DNA of 64,000 bases from Tabrizicola aquatica. GTDB lineage: Bacteria > Pseudomonadota > Alphaproteobacteria > Rhodobacterales > Rhodobacteraceae. The notes below the pieces were generated by a model, which saw nothing but the letters and a program-made list of their open reading frames with translations, was not told the DNA's origin and did not search any database. Where the stretch lies: positions 310,001 through 374,000 of the forward strand of contig NZ_PJON01000002.1 of assembly GCF_002900975.1 (NCBI RefSeq), given 5' to 3'. The position numbers were made by a program, and so were the translations under genes. Shown in pieces: positions 57,248 to 64,000 of this stretch. Every line of letters starts with the position of its first letter. Positions within the stretch are counted from its first letter, which is position 1.

Positions 57248-58425
57248 GGCAGGCGCTTTGCGGCTTGGGCGTCGAGGGCGGCGTTGAAGGCCTCTGCGGT
57301 CCAGCGGGCGGCGAGGGCTTCGTGCATCAGGGCGGCCTGGGATTTGGGCGCGAGGCCGCCTATGGGCGGGTCGCGGTCAAGGTTGGTGGGGAAGCTGTAG
57401 CCTTCCGCCGTGGCGGCGATGGCGTTTGCGGTCTGGCTTTCGCCAAGATCCAGCGCGAGAAGCGCGGGATACAGCGCCTTGCACATGGCGGTGCGGTCGA
57501 TCGCTTCCATCGCGCGACCATAGGCGGAGGAGACCTGGAAGAGGTTGACCATCCGCTTCACATCCTTGGTCCGGTTGGTTCCGGCCGCGTGGAACAGGGC
57601 TGGAGAGAAGAACAGCATGTCGCCTTTCTTCAGCGGCAGTTGCACGGCGTTCGCGTCGAAGTAGACCCGGAACTCGGGCCGGGAGGTGGCAAGGTAGCCG
57701 GCGGGATATTTCTGGCTGTGGGGCAGCAGGAGCGTCGGCCCAGCCTCAATGCTGGCGTCGACATGGGCGACGGCGCCTTGCAGAGTCAGCATGGGCGAGA
57801 AGGCGTGGACATGGGCCGGGTAGCGGGCGACCGCCTCGGCCGACTGGAAGCCCAGGTGATAGTCGCGGTGCGGAGACTGCGCCGCGCCGCCGGGGTTCAC
57901 CACGTTCAATTGCGCCGTCATCTGGTAACAGGGGCCAAGCCAGGCCTGGGAAACCAGCGCGAGGAAGGGGTTGGCGTAGTAGCGGGCGAAGTTTTCCGGG
58001 TCCGCCAGGCAGTGCTTTTGCAGGCTGTTCCAGAGGCGATCATTCGCCCCCGGCTTGGCAAAGTGGTCGCCGCCACCGGTGCCCGCGCGGTTCTGCTGGT
58101 CGATCAGGTCGCGGAACAGGTCGGAGGCCCGGTCCAGCATGGCGTGGTCAGCCTCGGCCCCCGCAAGGACAAGGACGCCGGGGCCGTTGGCAAAGGCGTC
58201 GGCCCATTCGGCCATCAGGGTATCGGCGAAGGCGGGGTCCGAGAGGCGGGGAAGAAGCGCGGGGCAGTCGTAGATCAGGACGCCCTTTTCCACACGCGCA
58301 GCAAGGGGATAGTCGGTGGGGTCGGTCACCGCGTCGCACAGGCTGGCGAGGTCCGAGAGGTCGCAATCTTCCGCCCGGAGGTAGGTCTTGCGCGTCAGGT
58401 GGAGGGAACGGTCACGTTTCTGCAT
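57244..58425 (-). CDS. PhyH-family 2-oxoglutarate/Fe(II) dioxygenase
   Basis: The 393-residue protein has the non-haem iron facial triad: HxD in SPHRDYHLGF (His186/Asp188) and the distal His279 in SPALFHAAGTN, followed by Arg291 that would bind 2-oxoglutarate. The double-stranded beta-helix core spans about residues 165-310. PhyH enzymes hydroxylate or halogenate small molecules. It lies three bases after the aminotransferase stop, so its likely substrate is an amino or keto acid from that enzyme; this is an inference. Its stop overlaps the sulfotransferase-like start. Confidence 0.82.
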   Translation of the reverse strand: MQKRDRSLHLTRKTYLRAEDCDLSDLASLCDAVTDPTDYPLAARVEKGVLIYDCPALLPRLSDPAFADTLMAEWADAFANGPGVLVLAGAEADHAMLDRASDLFRDLIDQQNRAGTGGGDHFAKPGANDRLWNSLQKHCLADPENFARYYANPFLALVSQAWLGPCYQMTAQLNVVNPGGAAQSPHRDYHLGFQSAEAVARYPAHVHAFSPMLTLQGAVAHVDASIEAGPTLLLPHSQKYPAGYLATSRPEFRVYFDANAVQLPLKKGDMLFFSPALFHAAGTNRTKDVKRMVNLFQVSSAYGRAMEAIDRTAMCKALYPALLALDLGESQTANAIAATAEGYSFPTNLDRDPPIGGLAPKSQAALMHEALAARWTAEAFNAALDAQAAKRLP

Positions 58426-58428
58426 GGG

Positions 58429-59328
58429 TCAGGCCCCTACCAGCGATTTGTAAAGCCCGCGCAGGCGTTCGGTCACCGGGCCCATCTGGCCGCTGCCGAT
58501 CTGGCGGCCGTCGATGCTGCCCACTGGGGTTTGCGCGCCGAAGGTGCCGGTCAGGAACGCCTCATCCGCGGAATAGGTGTCGACGAGGGAGAAGTTCCGC
58601 TCATACACCGGGATGTCGTTGGCGCGGCACAGGTCGATGACCTTTTGCCGGGTGATCCCGTTCATGCAGTAGTCGCCGGTGCTGGTCCAGACCTGGCCCT
58701 TGCGCACGATGAAGAAGTTGCAGGCGTTGGTGGTGTTCACGAAGCCATGAACGTCCAGCATCAAGGCCTCGTCCGCGCCGGCCTTTTGCGCGGCGATGCA
58801 GGCGAGGATGCAGTTCAGCTTGGAGTGGCTGTTCAGCTTGGGGTCCTGCGTCATCGGCAAGCCGCGCAGGTGGGGCACGGTGGCCAGGGTGATCGGGCGC
58901 GGGATCTTGGGGCGCGAGTGTTCCATGATGATGACCATGGTCGGCCCCTGCTGCGACAGGCGGGGATGCTGGAAGGGCCGGGTCTTGACGCCGCGCGTCA
59001 CCATCAGACGACAATGCGCGTCGGTGGTCATGCCGTTGGCGGCCTGTGTTTCCAGCACGGCGTCGATGACCTGCTGTTTCGTGCGGGCGATATCAAGGTC
59101 GATGGCCTTTGCGGCCTCGAACAGACGGTCGATATGTTCGTCGATGAAGGACCAGCGGCCGTTGTAAAGCCGGATGCCCTCCCACACGCCATCGCCTAGC
59201 ATGAAGCCGGAATCGTAGACGCTGACGGTCGCCTGCACCTTGGGCTTCAACGCCCCGTCCACCCAGATCAGGATCTGGTCGTTGCGGGCGTCCTCTTCCG
59301 CCTGGTGGGTGGAGACGTGGTCATTCAT
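58429..59328 (-). CDS. Class IV PLP aminotransferase (BCAT/D-amino-acid transaminase-like) with atypical PLP site
   Basis: The 299-residue fold-type IV protein contains VSVYDSGFMLGDGVWEGIRL, CRLMVTRGVKTRP and GDYCMNGITRQKVIDLC. The Schiff-base Lys is probably Lys170 in SHSKLNCILACIAA. The normal signature E-x4-N, whose Glu contacts the PLP ring nitrogen, reads NTTNACNFFIV here: Thr199 occupies the Glu position while Asn204 is kept. It may use altered chemistry (lyase or racemase-like) or a different substrate. It heads the four-gene operon and diverges from msrA. Confidence 0.82.
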   Translation of the reverse strand: MNDHVSTHQAEEDARNDQILIWVDGALKPKVQATVSVYDSGFMLGDGVWEGIRLYNGRWSFIDEHIDRLFEAAKAIDLDIARTKQQVIDAVLETQAANGMTTDAHCRLMVTRGVKTRPFQHPRLSQQGPTMVIIMEHSRPKIPRPITLATVPHLRGLPMTQDPKLNSHSKLNCILACIAAQKAGADEALMLDVHGFVNTTNACNFFIVRKGQVWTSTGDYCMNGITRQKVIDLCRANDIPVYERNFSLVDTYSADEAFLTGTFGAQTPVGSIDGRQIGSGQMGPVTERLRGLYKSLVGA

Positions 59329-59475
59329 CGCGCGGGCCCTTCCGTTTCGCAGGCCAAGCTACGGCGGCGCGGGCGATTGGCCAAGGGGGGCCATCACCCT
59401 TTGGTGAGGCACGAAGCGGTGAGTGGACGGGGGCGGGCGCTTTGGTCAGCGTCGCGGGCAACGATGGAGGGTGCG

Positions 59476-60081
59476 ATGTGGAAATGGGTGGCGATCCTGA
59501 TGGTCGCGGCGGGTGCGGCGCGGGCCGAGGTGGAAAAGGCCTATGTCGCGGGCGGCTGCTTCTGGTGCGTAGAGGCGGATTTCGAGCCGGTGCCGGGGGT
59601 GCTGGGCGTCGTCTCGGGCTATACCGGGGGGGATTTGCCCGATCCGACCTATCGGAACCATGACGGGCATTATGAGGCGGTGGAGATCACTTTCGACAAT
59701 GCCGTGATTTCCTATGCCGAAGTGGTAGAGAAATTCCTGCGGTCCGTCGATGTGCTGGATGCGGGCGGGCAGTTCTGCGACCGGGGCAACAGCTATCGGA
59801 CGGCGGTGTTCGTGACCTCGGACGCGCAGCGGAAGGCGGCGGTGGAGGCTGTGGCCAAGGCCGAGGCGGTGCTGGGGGCGAAGGTGGTGACGCCGGTGTT
59901 GCGGGCGCAGACCTTCTGGATCGCCGAGGACTATCACCAGGACTATTACAAGGGCACGGATATCGTGCTGACCCGGGCGGGGCCGAAGAAGCAGGCGAAC
60001 GCCTACAAGTTCTATCGCAACGCCTGCGGCCGCGACGCCCGCGTGCGCGAGTTGTGGGGCGCGCAGGCGTTTCCGGGTTAA
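59476..60081 (+). CDS. msrA: Exported peptide methionine sulfoxide reductase MsrA
   Basis: The 201-residue protein has a signal peptide (MWKWVAILMVAAGAARAEVE), then the MsrA domain with catalytic GGCFWCVEADFE, GVVSGYTGGD, the HYEAVEITFD block and DYHQDYYKGTD. It would repair methionine-S-sulfoxide in periplasmic proteins. GGAGGG precedes the ATG at 59476 at a spacing of four to five bases; an ATG at 59464 adds four residues. No MsrB is encoded nearby. Its stop overlaps the convergent FAH gene by four bases. Confidence 0.92.
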   Translation: MWKWVAILMVAAGAARAEVEKAYVAGGCFWCVEADFEPVPGVLGVVSGYTGGDLPDPTYRNHDGHYEAVEITFDNAVISYAEVVEKFLRSVDVLDAGGQFCDRGNSYRTAVFVTSDAQRKAAVEAVAKAEAVLGAKVVTPVLRAQTFWIAEDYHQDYYKGTDIVLTRAGPKKQANAYKFYRNACGRDARVRELWGAQAFPG

Positions 60082-61235
60082 AGCAGGCCGCGGCGGGCCA
60101 GATTCTCCATCAGCGCGCGGGTGCCGAAGGTCCAGGGCGCGATCTGGTCGCAGGGATGGACGGTGTTGACCAGCCGGCCCAGCGCCGGGGAGGAGATGGT
60201 GACGCGGTCGCCGCGATGGTGGGTGAAGCCCTGGCCGGGACCGTCGCGGTCCTTGGTGGGCGCGAACATCGTGCCCAGGTACAGGACCACGCCATCCGGG
60301 TACTGGTGGTTGCGGTTCAGGGTCTGGGCCGCGATCTCGGCCGGGGGGCGCGAAATCTGGCCCATGTCGGAATGGTCGGAGAGGTGGAACCCGTCGTCGC
60401 CGCTCACTTCCAGCCCGACGTGGAGGGTTTCCACGGTGGCAAGGGTAAAGCGGTCGTCGAAGAGGCGGATGAAAGGGCCGATGGCGGCCGAGGCGTTGTT
60501 GTCCTTGGCCTTGCCAAGCAGAAGGGCCGAGCGGCCTTCGACATCGCGCAGGTTCACGTCATTGCCAAGGGTGGCACCAACGATGCGGCCCTGCGAGGTG
60601 ATGGCCAGGACGACCTCGGGTTCCGGGTTGTTCCAGGACGAGGCCGGGTGGACACCGATCTGCGCGCCGCAGCCGACGGCGGCCATCGGCGGGGCCTTGG
60701 TGAACACCTCGGCATCGGGGCCGATCCCGACCTCAAGGTATTGCGACCACATGCCGGCGTCTTGCAAGCGGGCCTTGACGGCGGCGGCGGCCTCGGACCC
60801 CGGGCGGACGCCGCGGAGCGAGCCGCCAAGCAGGCCGGCCAGGTCCTGCCGGATCGCATCGGCGCGGGCGGGGTCGCCCTTGGCGCGCTCCTCGATCACG
60901 CGTTCAATCATCGACCCGGCGAAGGTGACGCCGGCGGCCTTGATCGGTTGCAGGTCGCAGGGCGCGAGGAGGCGGCCCAGCGTGCCGGTGCCGTCGCCCT
61001 GGTCGAGGAAACCGTCAAGCGGGCCGAGCGCGGGGAAGTCCGCCGTCAGGTCTGTGACCAGCGTTTCCCGCTCCATCAGGCCAGAGGTGGTGGGCGACAG
61101 GCGCGAGAGGTCCAGAAGCTGGCCCTGCCGGTAAAGGACGGGGCAAGGCCCGCCCTGGGCGTCAGACCAGACGCGGCCGATCAGCAGCGCCTGGGGATCG
61201 TCGGGCAGGATCTGGGCGGCGGTCAGGGCCAGCAT
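60078..61235 (-). CDS. Fumarylacetoacetate-hydrolase-family protein (long form)
   Basis: The 385-residue FAH-fold enzyme has the metal/substrate blocks IKAAGVTFAGSMIERVIEER, PEPEVVLAITSQGRIVGATLGND (in part), KAKDNNASAAIGPF and LGTMFAPTKDR. Long FAH proteins often act as sugar-acid (3-deoxy-2-keto) dehydratases or hydrolases. I chose the ATG at 61235 (MLALTAAQIL); the open frame upstream is antisense to the next gene and not protein-like. It starts two bases after the shorter FAH gene stop, so the three genes SDR-FAH-FAH are likely co-regulated. Confidence 0.82.
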   Translation of the reverse strand: MLALTAAQILPDDPQALLIGRVWSDAQGGPCPVLYRQGQLLDLSRLSPTTSGLMERETLVTDLTADFPALGPLDGFLDQGDGTGTLGRLLAPCDLQPIKAAGVTFAGSMIERVIEERAKGDPARADAIRQDLAGLLGGSLRGVRPGSEAAAAVKARLQDAGMWSQYLEVGIGPDAEVFTKAPPMAAVGCGAQIGVHPASSWNNPEPEVVLAITSQGRIVGATLGNDVNLRDVEGRSALLLGKAKDNNASAAIGPFIRLFDDRFTLATVETLHVGLEVSGDDGFHLSDHSDMGQISRPPAEIAAQTLNRNHQYPDGVVLYLGTMFAPTKDRDGPGQGFTHHRGDRVTISSPALGRLVNTVHPCDQIAPWTFGTRALMENLARRGLL

Positions 61236-61237
61236 CG

Positions 61238-62074
61238 TCAGTCCTGCACGCAGGTCTGACGCTGGGTGCCGAGGCCGTCGATCCCCAGTTCCACCACATC
61301 CCCCGCCTTCAGATAGCGGGGCGGCTTCATCCCCATGCCGACGCCGGGCGGGGTGCCGGTCGAGATGATGTCGCCAGGATGCAGGGTGAAGAACTGCGAC
61401 AGGTAGGCGACGACATGGGCGACGCCATAGACCATGGTCCGGGTCGAGCCGTTCTGCATGGTCTCGCCGTTGACCTTCAGCCACATGGGCAGGTTCTGCG
61501 GATCGGGAACCTCGTCCCGGGTGACCAGCCAGGGGCCGGTCTGGCCAAAGTTGTCGCAGCTTTTGCCCTTGGTCCACTGGCCCGAGCGTTCGGTCTGGAA
61601 GCTGCGTTCGGATACGTCGTTGATGACACAGTAGCCGGCGACATGGTCCAGCGCCTGCGCCTCGGTCAGGTATTTGCCGGGCTTGCCGATGACGACGCCA
61701 AGCTCCACCTCCCAGTCGGTCTTGACGCTGGTGCGGGGGATCAGGATCGGGTCGTTCGGGCCGCAGATCGCGCTGGTGGCTTTCATGAACACCACGGGTT
61801 CGGGTGGTACTTGCAGGCCGGATTCGGCGGCGTGGTCGGCGTAGTTCAGGCCGATGCAGATGAACTTGCCGGTGCCGGCGACACAGGGGCCAAGGCGCGG
61901 GGTTCCGGGGACCACGGGCAGGCTGGCAGGGTCGATCTGCGACAGGCGGTCAAGGTCGGTCAGGACCGCGCCCGCGATGTCGGGCACATGGGCCGAGAGG
62001 TCGCGGATCTGGCCGTCGGCATCCAGGAGGCCGGGTTTTTCCTGGCCCTGCGGCCCGTAGCGGAGAAGTTTCAT
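61238..62074 (-). CDS. Fumarylacetoacetate-hydrolase-family protein (2,4-diketo-3-deoxy-sugar-acid hydrolase-like)
   Basis: The 278-residue FAH-fold enzyme has FICIGLNYADHAAESG, VFMKATSAICGPNDPI, TDWEVELGVVIGKPGKY (metal ligands) and the lid motif SERSFQ. The sequence style fits enzymes annotated as ureidoglycolate lyase or as L-fuconate/L-rhamnonate pathway diketo-acid hydrolases, which release pyruvate. The SDR upstream would supply the diketo substrate in that pathway. An operator-like palindrome lies 12 bases before its ATG, so it may have its own regulated promoter. Confidence 0.82.
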   Translation of the reverse strand: MKLLRYGPQGQEKPGLLDADGQIRDLSAHVPDIAGAVLTDLDRLSQIDPASLPVVPGTPRLGPCVAGTGKFICIGLNYADHAAESGLQVPPEPVVFMKATSAICGPNDPILIPRTSVKTDWEVELGVVIGKPGKYLTEAQALDHVAGYCVINDVSERSFQTERSGQWTKGKSCDNFGQTGPWLVTRDEVPDPQNLPMWLKVNGETMQNGSTRTMVYGVAHVVAYLSQFFTLHPGDIISTGTPPGVGMGMKPPRYLKAGDVVELGIDGLGTQRQTCVQD

Positions 62075-62085
62075 CTGGTCATCCC

Positions 62086-62108
62086 TGTCGGTTATACTGA
62101 CATGTTAG
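62086..62108. promoter_or_regulatory. Operator-like dyads upstream of the short FAH gene
   Basis: TGTCGGTTATACTGACA (62086-62102) is an imperfect 17-base dyad (TGTC-x-GT...AC-x-GACA), and CTGACATGTTAG (62097-62108) is a second overlapping dyad. On the minus strand it contains TATAAC, a possible -10, so a bound repressor could block transcription. A GntR-type regulator is a guess. Confidence 0.45.
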
Positions 62109-62121
62109 CGGGCGGCGCCGG

Positions 62122-62865
62122 TCAGGCCAAGGGCGGAAGCCCGGCGGCGGCGCGAAGGTCGGGGTTGCGCACGTCCAGTTCGGACCCTGCAAGCGGATCG
62201 GCAGCGGGTGTGCAAAGCCAGGCGATGGCCCGGGCGGGTTCGTCCGCAGGGGCCAGGCTGGCGCGGGGCAGCTTGGAGACCGGGTTGATCCCGCTGGCAC
62301 GAATGGTGCCTTGCATGTCGGTATCCACAACACCGGGCGCGAAGCCGAAGATGCGGATGCCGTGGTCGCCATACTCCATATGGACCGAGCGGGTCAGCAT
62401 GGCGAGCCCCGCCTTGCCGGCGCAATAGGCGCTCCACCCTTCTTGCGGGCGGTGGGCGGCGCCGGAGGAGAGGTTGACGATGGTGCCGCCGCCGCGCTGG
62501 ACCATGTGGCGCAGCGCAAGCTGCGTCGCGTGGAAGGCGGCGGTCAGGTTGGTGTCGATGTTGCGGGCCCAATCCTCGACCTGGATATCCAGGATGCGGC
62601 CGATGGGACCGATGATCCCGGCGTTGTTGATCAGGATGTCGAAGGGCTGCTGAAACAGCGTGGTCATTGCCAGCCGGTCGGTCATGTTGGCGACATGGCC
62701 GGTGGCGATGACCGGGCCAAGTTCACGCTGCGCGGCGGCAAGGTTGGCGGCGCTGCGGGCGGTGAAATGCACCGTCGCACCGGCCTGGGCCAGGGCGCGG
62801 ACGGTGGCCAGGCCAATGCCGCGATTGCCGCCGGTCACAAGGGCGGTCTTGCCGGTCAGGGTCAT
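62122..62865 (-). CDS. SDR-family oxidoreductase
   Basis: The 247-residue short-chain dehydrogenase has the NAD(P)-binding TGGNRGIGLATV loop, the NNAGI strand and the catalytic Ser...Tyr-x3-Lys in NLSSGAAHRPQEG and SAYCAGKAGLAML. GGAGGA precedes the ATG. It is the first gene of the SDR-FAH-FAH group; in L-fucose/L-rhamnose-type catabolism an SDR oxidises the 3-deoxy-2-keto acid. The true substrate is unproven. Confidence 0.85.
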   Translation of the reverse strand: MTLTGKTALVTGGNRGIGLATVRALAQAGATVHFTARSAANLAAAQRELGPVIATGHVANMTDRLAMTTLFQQPFDILINNAGIIGPIGRILDIQVEDWARNIDTNLTAAFHATQLALRHMVQRGGGTIVNLSSGAAHRPQEGWSAYCAGKAGLAMLTRSVHMEYGDHGIRIFGFAPGVVDTDMQGTIRASGINPVSKLPRASLAPADEPARAIAWLCTPAADPLAGSELDVRNPDLRAAAGLPPLA

Positions 62866-63005
62866 GGCGGTCCTCCGTATGGTCGGGGGGCAGGGTGTCG
62901 TCTTGCGGCGGGATGGGCAAGATGGAACCGATGGTCACCGGCCGGGGTTGATGCGATACCGCGCACCGGCGAGATTGTCGCCCGGGCAGTGGTCGGAGGT
63001 TCGCA

Positions 63006-64000
63006 GTGCGGCGCTTTATCCTGGTGATGATCGTGGCGCTTTCGGCCTGCGCGCAGCGAGGGGACTTTGCCCACGTGCCAGAAGGCGCGGAAATCGAGGC
63101 GACCGAGGCGATCTTTGTCGGCACGACGCGCAAGGCCGGGGATGCAGGCTATGGCCGCGAACGGTCGGTTGATGCAAGCTTCCTGCGCTATGACATCGCC
63201 ATCCCGGCCGACCGCGATCCGGGAGAGCTGACCTGGCCCCCCCGGCGCGGCAAGCCGAACGTGGCCAAGCATTTCCTGACGCAACAGGCGTTGCTGTTCG
63301 ACGGTTCCTCCTCGTTCCGCAATGCCCTGCGCGAGGCGATGCGGGTCAGGGGCCAGACCGATGCCGTGGTCTATGTCCACGGGTTCAACACCAACATGGC
63401 TGAAGGAGTCTACCGGGTCGCGCAGATGCACCACGACCTTAAGGTGCCGGGGGTGGCGGTGCATTATGCCTGGCCCTCGCGCGGGTCGGCGCTGGGCTAT
63501 GTCTATGACCGGGATTCGATGCTGTATTCGCGCAGCGGGTTCGAGGACCTGCTGGACGAGGTCGCGGGGGCGGGCGCGAAGGATATCATCCTGGTCGCCC
63601 ACAGCATGGGCGCGGCCCTGACGATGGAGACGCTGCGCGACATGGCGCTGCAGGGGTCGCCGGCGCTGGACCGGGTGGCGGGGGTGATCCTGATCTCGCC
63701 CGACCTGGACCTGGACGTGTTCCGCAGCCAGGCCAAGGATATCGGCGAGTTGCCCCAGCCCTTCGTCGTCTTTGGCAGTTCGCGCGACCGGATTTTGGGG
63801 ATTTCGGCCACCATCTCGGGCACGGGAGAGCGGCTGGGGAACTTGGACAGCGTGGCCGCGATCTCGGACCTGAAGGTGACGTATCTGGATACGGCCGCCT
63901 ACAGCACGGGCGACGGGCACCTGAACCTGGGCGAGAACCCGGCGCTTCTTAGCCTGTTTGCCGGGCTTTTGGGGATCGACGAGGCGTTCCGGGCCGATGC
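63006..64000 (+). CDS. DUF900-family alpha/beta-hydrolase lipoprotein (3' truncated by the window)
   Basis: A GTG at 63006, with GGAGG six bases upstream, opens a frame of 331 codons that continues past the window end. The N-terminus is a lipoprotein signal (FILVMIVALSAC, lipobox LSAC). The body has VVYVHGFNTNMAEG (the oxyanion strand typical of DUF900 hydrolases), AVHYAWPSRGSALGY, nucleophile Ser in ILVAHSMGAALTME and the acidic SPDLDLDVFRSQAK. A histidine follows in STGDGHLNLGENP. It is probably an outer-membrane esterase/lipase-like enzyme. It diverges from the SDR. Confidence 0.82.
   Translation, partial: MRRFILVMIVALSACAQRGDFAHVPEGAEIEATEAIFVGTTRKAGDAGYGRERSVDASFLRYDIAIPADRDPGELTWPPRRGKPNVAKHFLTQQALLFDGSSSFRNALREAMRVRGQTDAVVYVHGFNTNMAEGVYRVAQMHHDLKVPGVAVHYAWPSRGSALGYVYDRDSMLYSRSGFEDLLDEVAGAGAKDIILVAHSMGAALTMETLRDMALQGSPALDRVAGVILISPDLDLDVFRSQAKDIGELPQPFVVFGSSRDRILGISATISGTGERLGNLDSVAAISDLKVTYLDTAAYSTGDGHLNLGENPALLSLFAGLLGIDEAFRAD

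Noticed and set aside
61236-61577. An N-terminal extension of the long FAH protein
   Set aside because: It lies antisense-like within the neighbouring FAH gene in another frame, and its translation is His/Arg-rich and not family-like.

Overview
The window is a chromosome segment of a high-GC alphaproteobacterium, almost certainly a member of the Rhodobacteraceae/Paracoccaceae (Rhodobacter, Paracoccus and Roseobacter relatives). The evidence is the very strong G/C bias at third codon positions, the arrangement of secA divergent from ppiC-argJ-mutT, a rimP-nusA-ylxR-infB operon, a tamA-tamB pair, a YjbF/YjbH exopolysaccharide pair, and the hslO / CoA-Nudix / cca / two ABC exporters / RNA methyltransferase block. 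I see no rRNA, tRNA, CRISPR array, insertion sequence or prophage. The region reads as ordinary, vertically inherited chromosome that is densely packed: no gap exceeds 300 bases.

Layout. 1-4.3 kb: surface-polysaccharide precursor genes (galU, kdsB), cysQ, and a KpsM-like ABC permease coupled to an SH3 protein. 4.3-8.5 kb: dnaK, dnaJ, radC. 8.5-17.3 kb: a methyltransferase, a substrate-binding/OmpA fusion protein, an unknown exported protein and secA on the minus strand, then ppiC-argJ-mutT on the plus strand. 17.3-23.1 kb: an unannotated 46-codon gene facing infB, ylxR, nusA and rimP; the leader of this operon carries a probable attenuator. 23.3-28.6 kb: tamA-tamB. 28.7-34.3 kb: a tiny exported protein, yjbF-yjbH, marR, a nitrilase-family amidase, glutaredoxin and comF. 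34.3-39.6 kb: an NDUFAF5-like methyltransferase that has lost its SAM motif, ferrochelatase, an M20 hydrolase, two L,D-transpeptidases and a CAP lipoprotein. 39.6-47.7 kb: the RNA methyltransferase, two ABC exporters, cca, CoA-Nudix and hslO. 47.8-54.6 kb: a second Nudix hydrolase, a receiver/SpoIIE-type phosphatase facing an Hpt protein, ilvA, a low-complexity exported protein, argG and a DUF3137-like membrane protein. 54.6-59.3 kb: a tightly coupled four-gene operon (class IV aminotransferase, PhyH dioxygenase, sulfotransferase-like protein, secreted serine hydrolase). 59.5-64 kb: exported MsrA, an SDR/FAH/FAH catabolic group, and a DUF900 lipoprotein hydrolase cut by the window end.

Most of this is core housekeeping: protein folding and export, transcription/translation factors, arginine and isoleucine synthesis, haem and envelope biogenesis. 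The most promising unexplained unit is the four-gene operon at 54.6-59.3 kb. Its aminotransferase has threonine where class IV enzymes normally carry the glutamate that contacts PLP, and its sulfotransferase-like partner matches a domain that, from memory, is fused to the same kind of aminotransferase in plants. Regulatory signals worth following are the rimP leader attenuator, heat-shock-sigma-like promoters before dnaK and hslO, an operator-like dyad before a FAH gene, and two related intergenic repeats.
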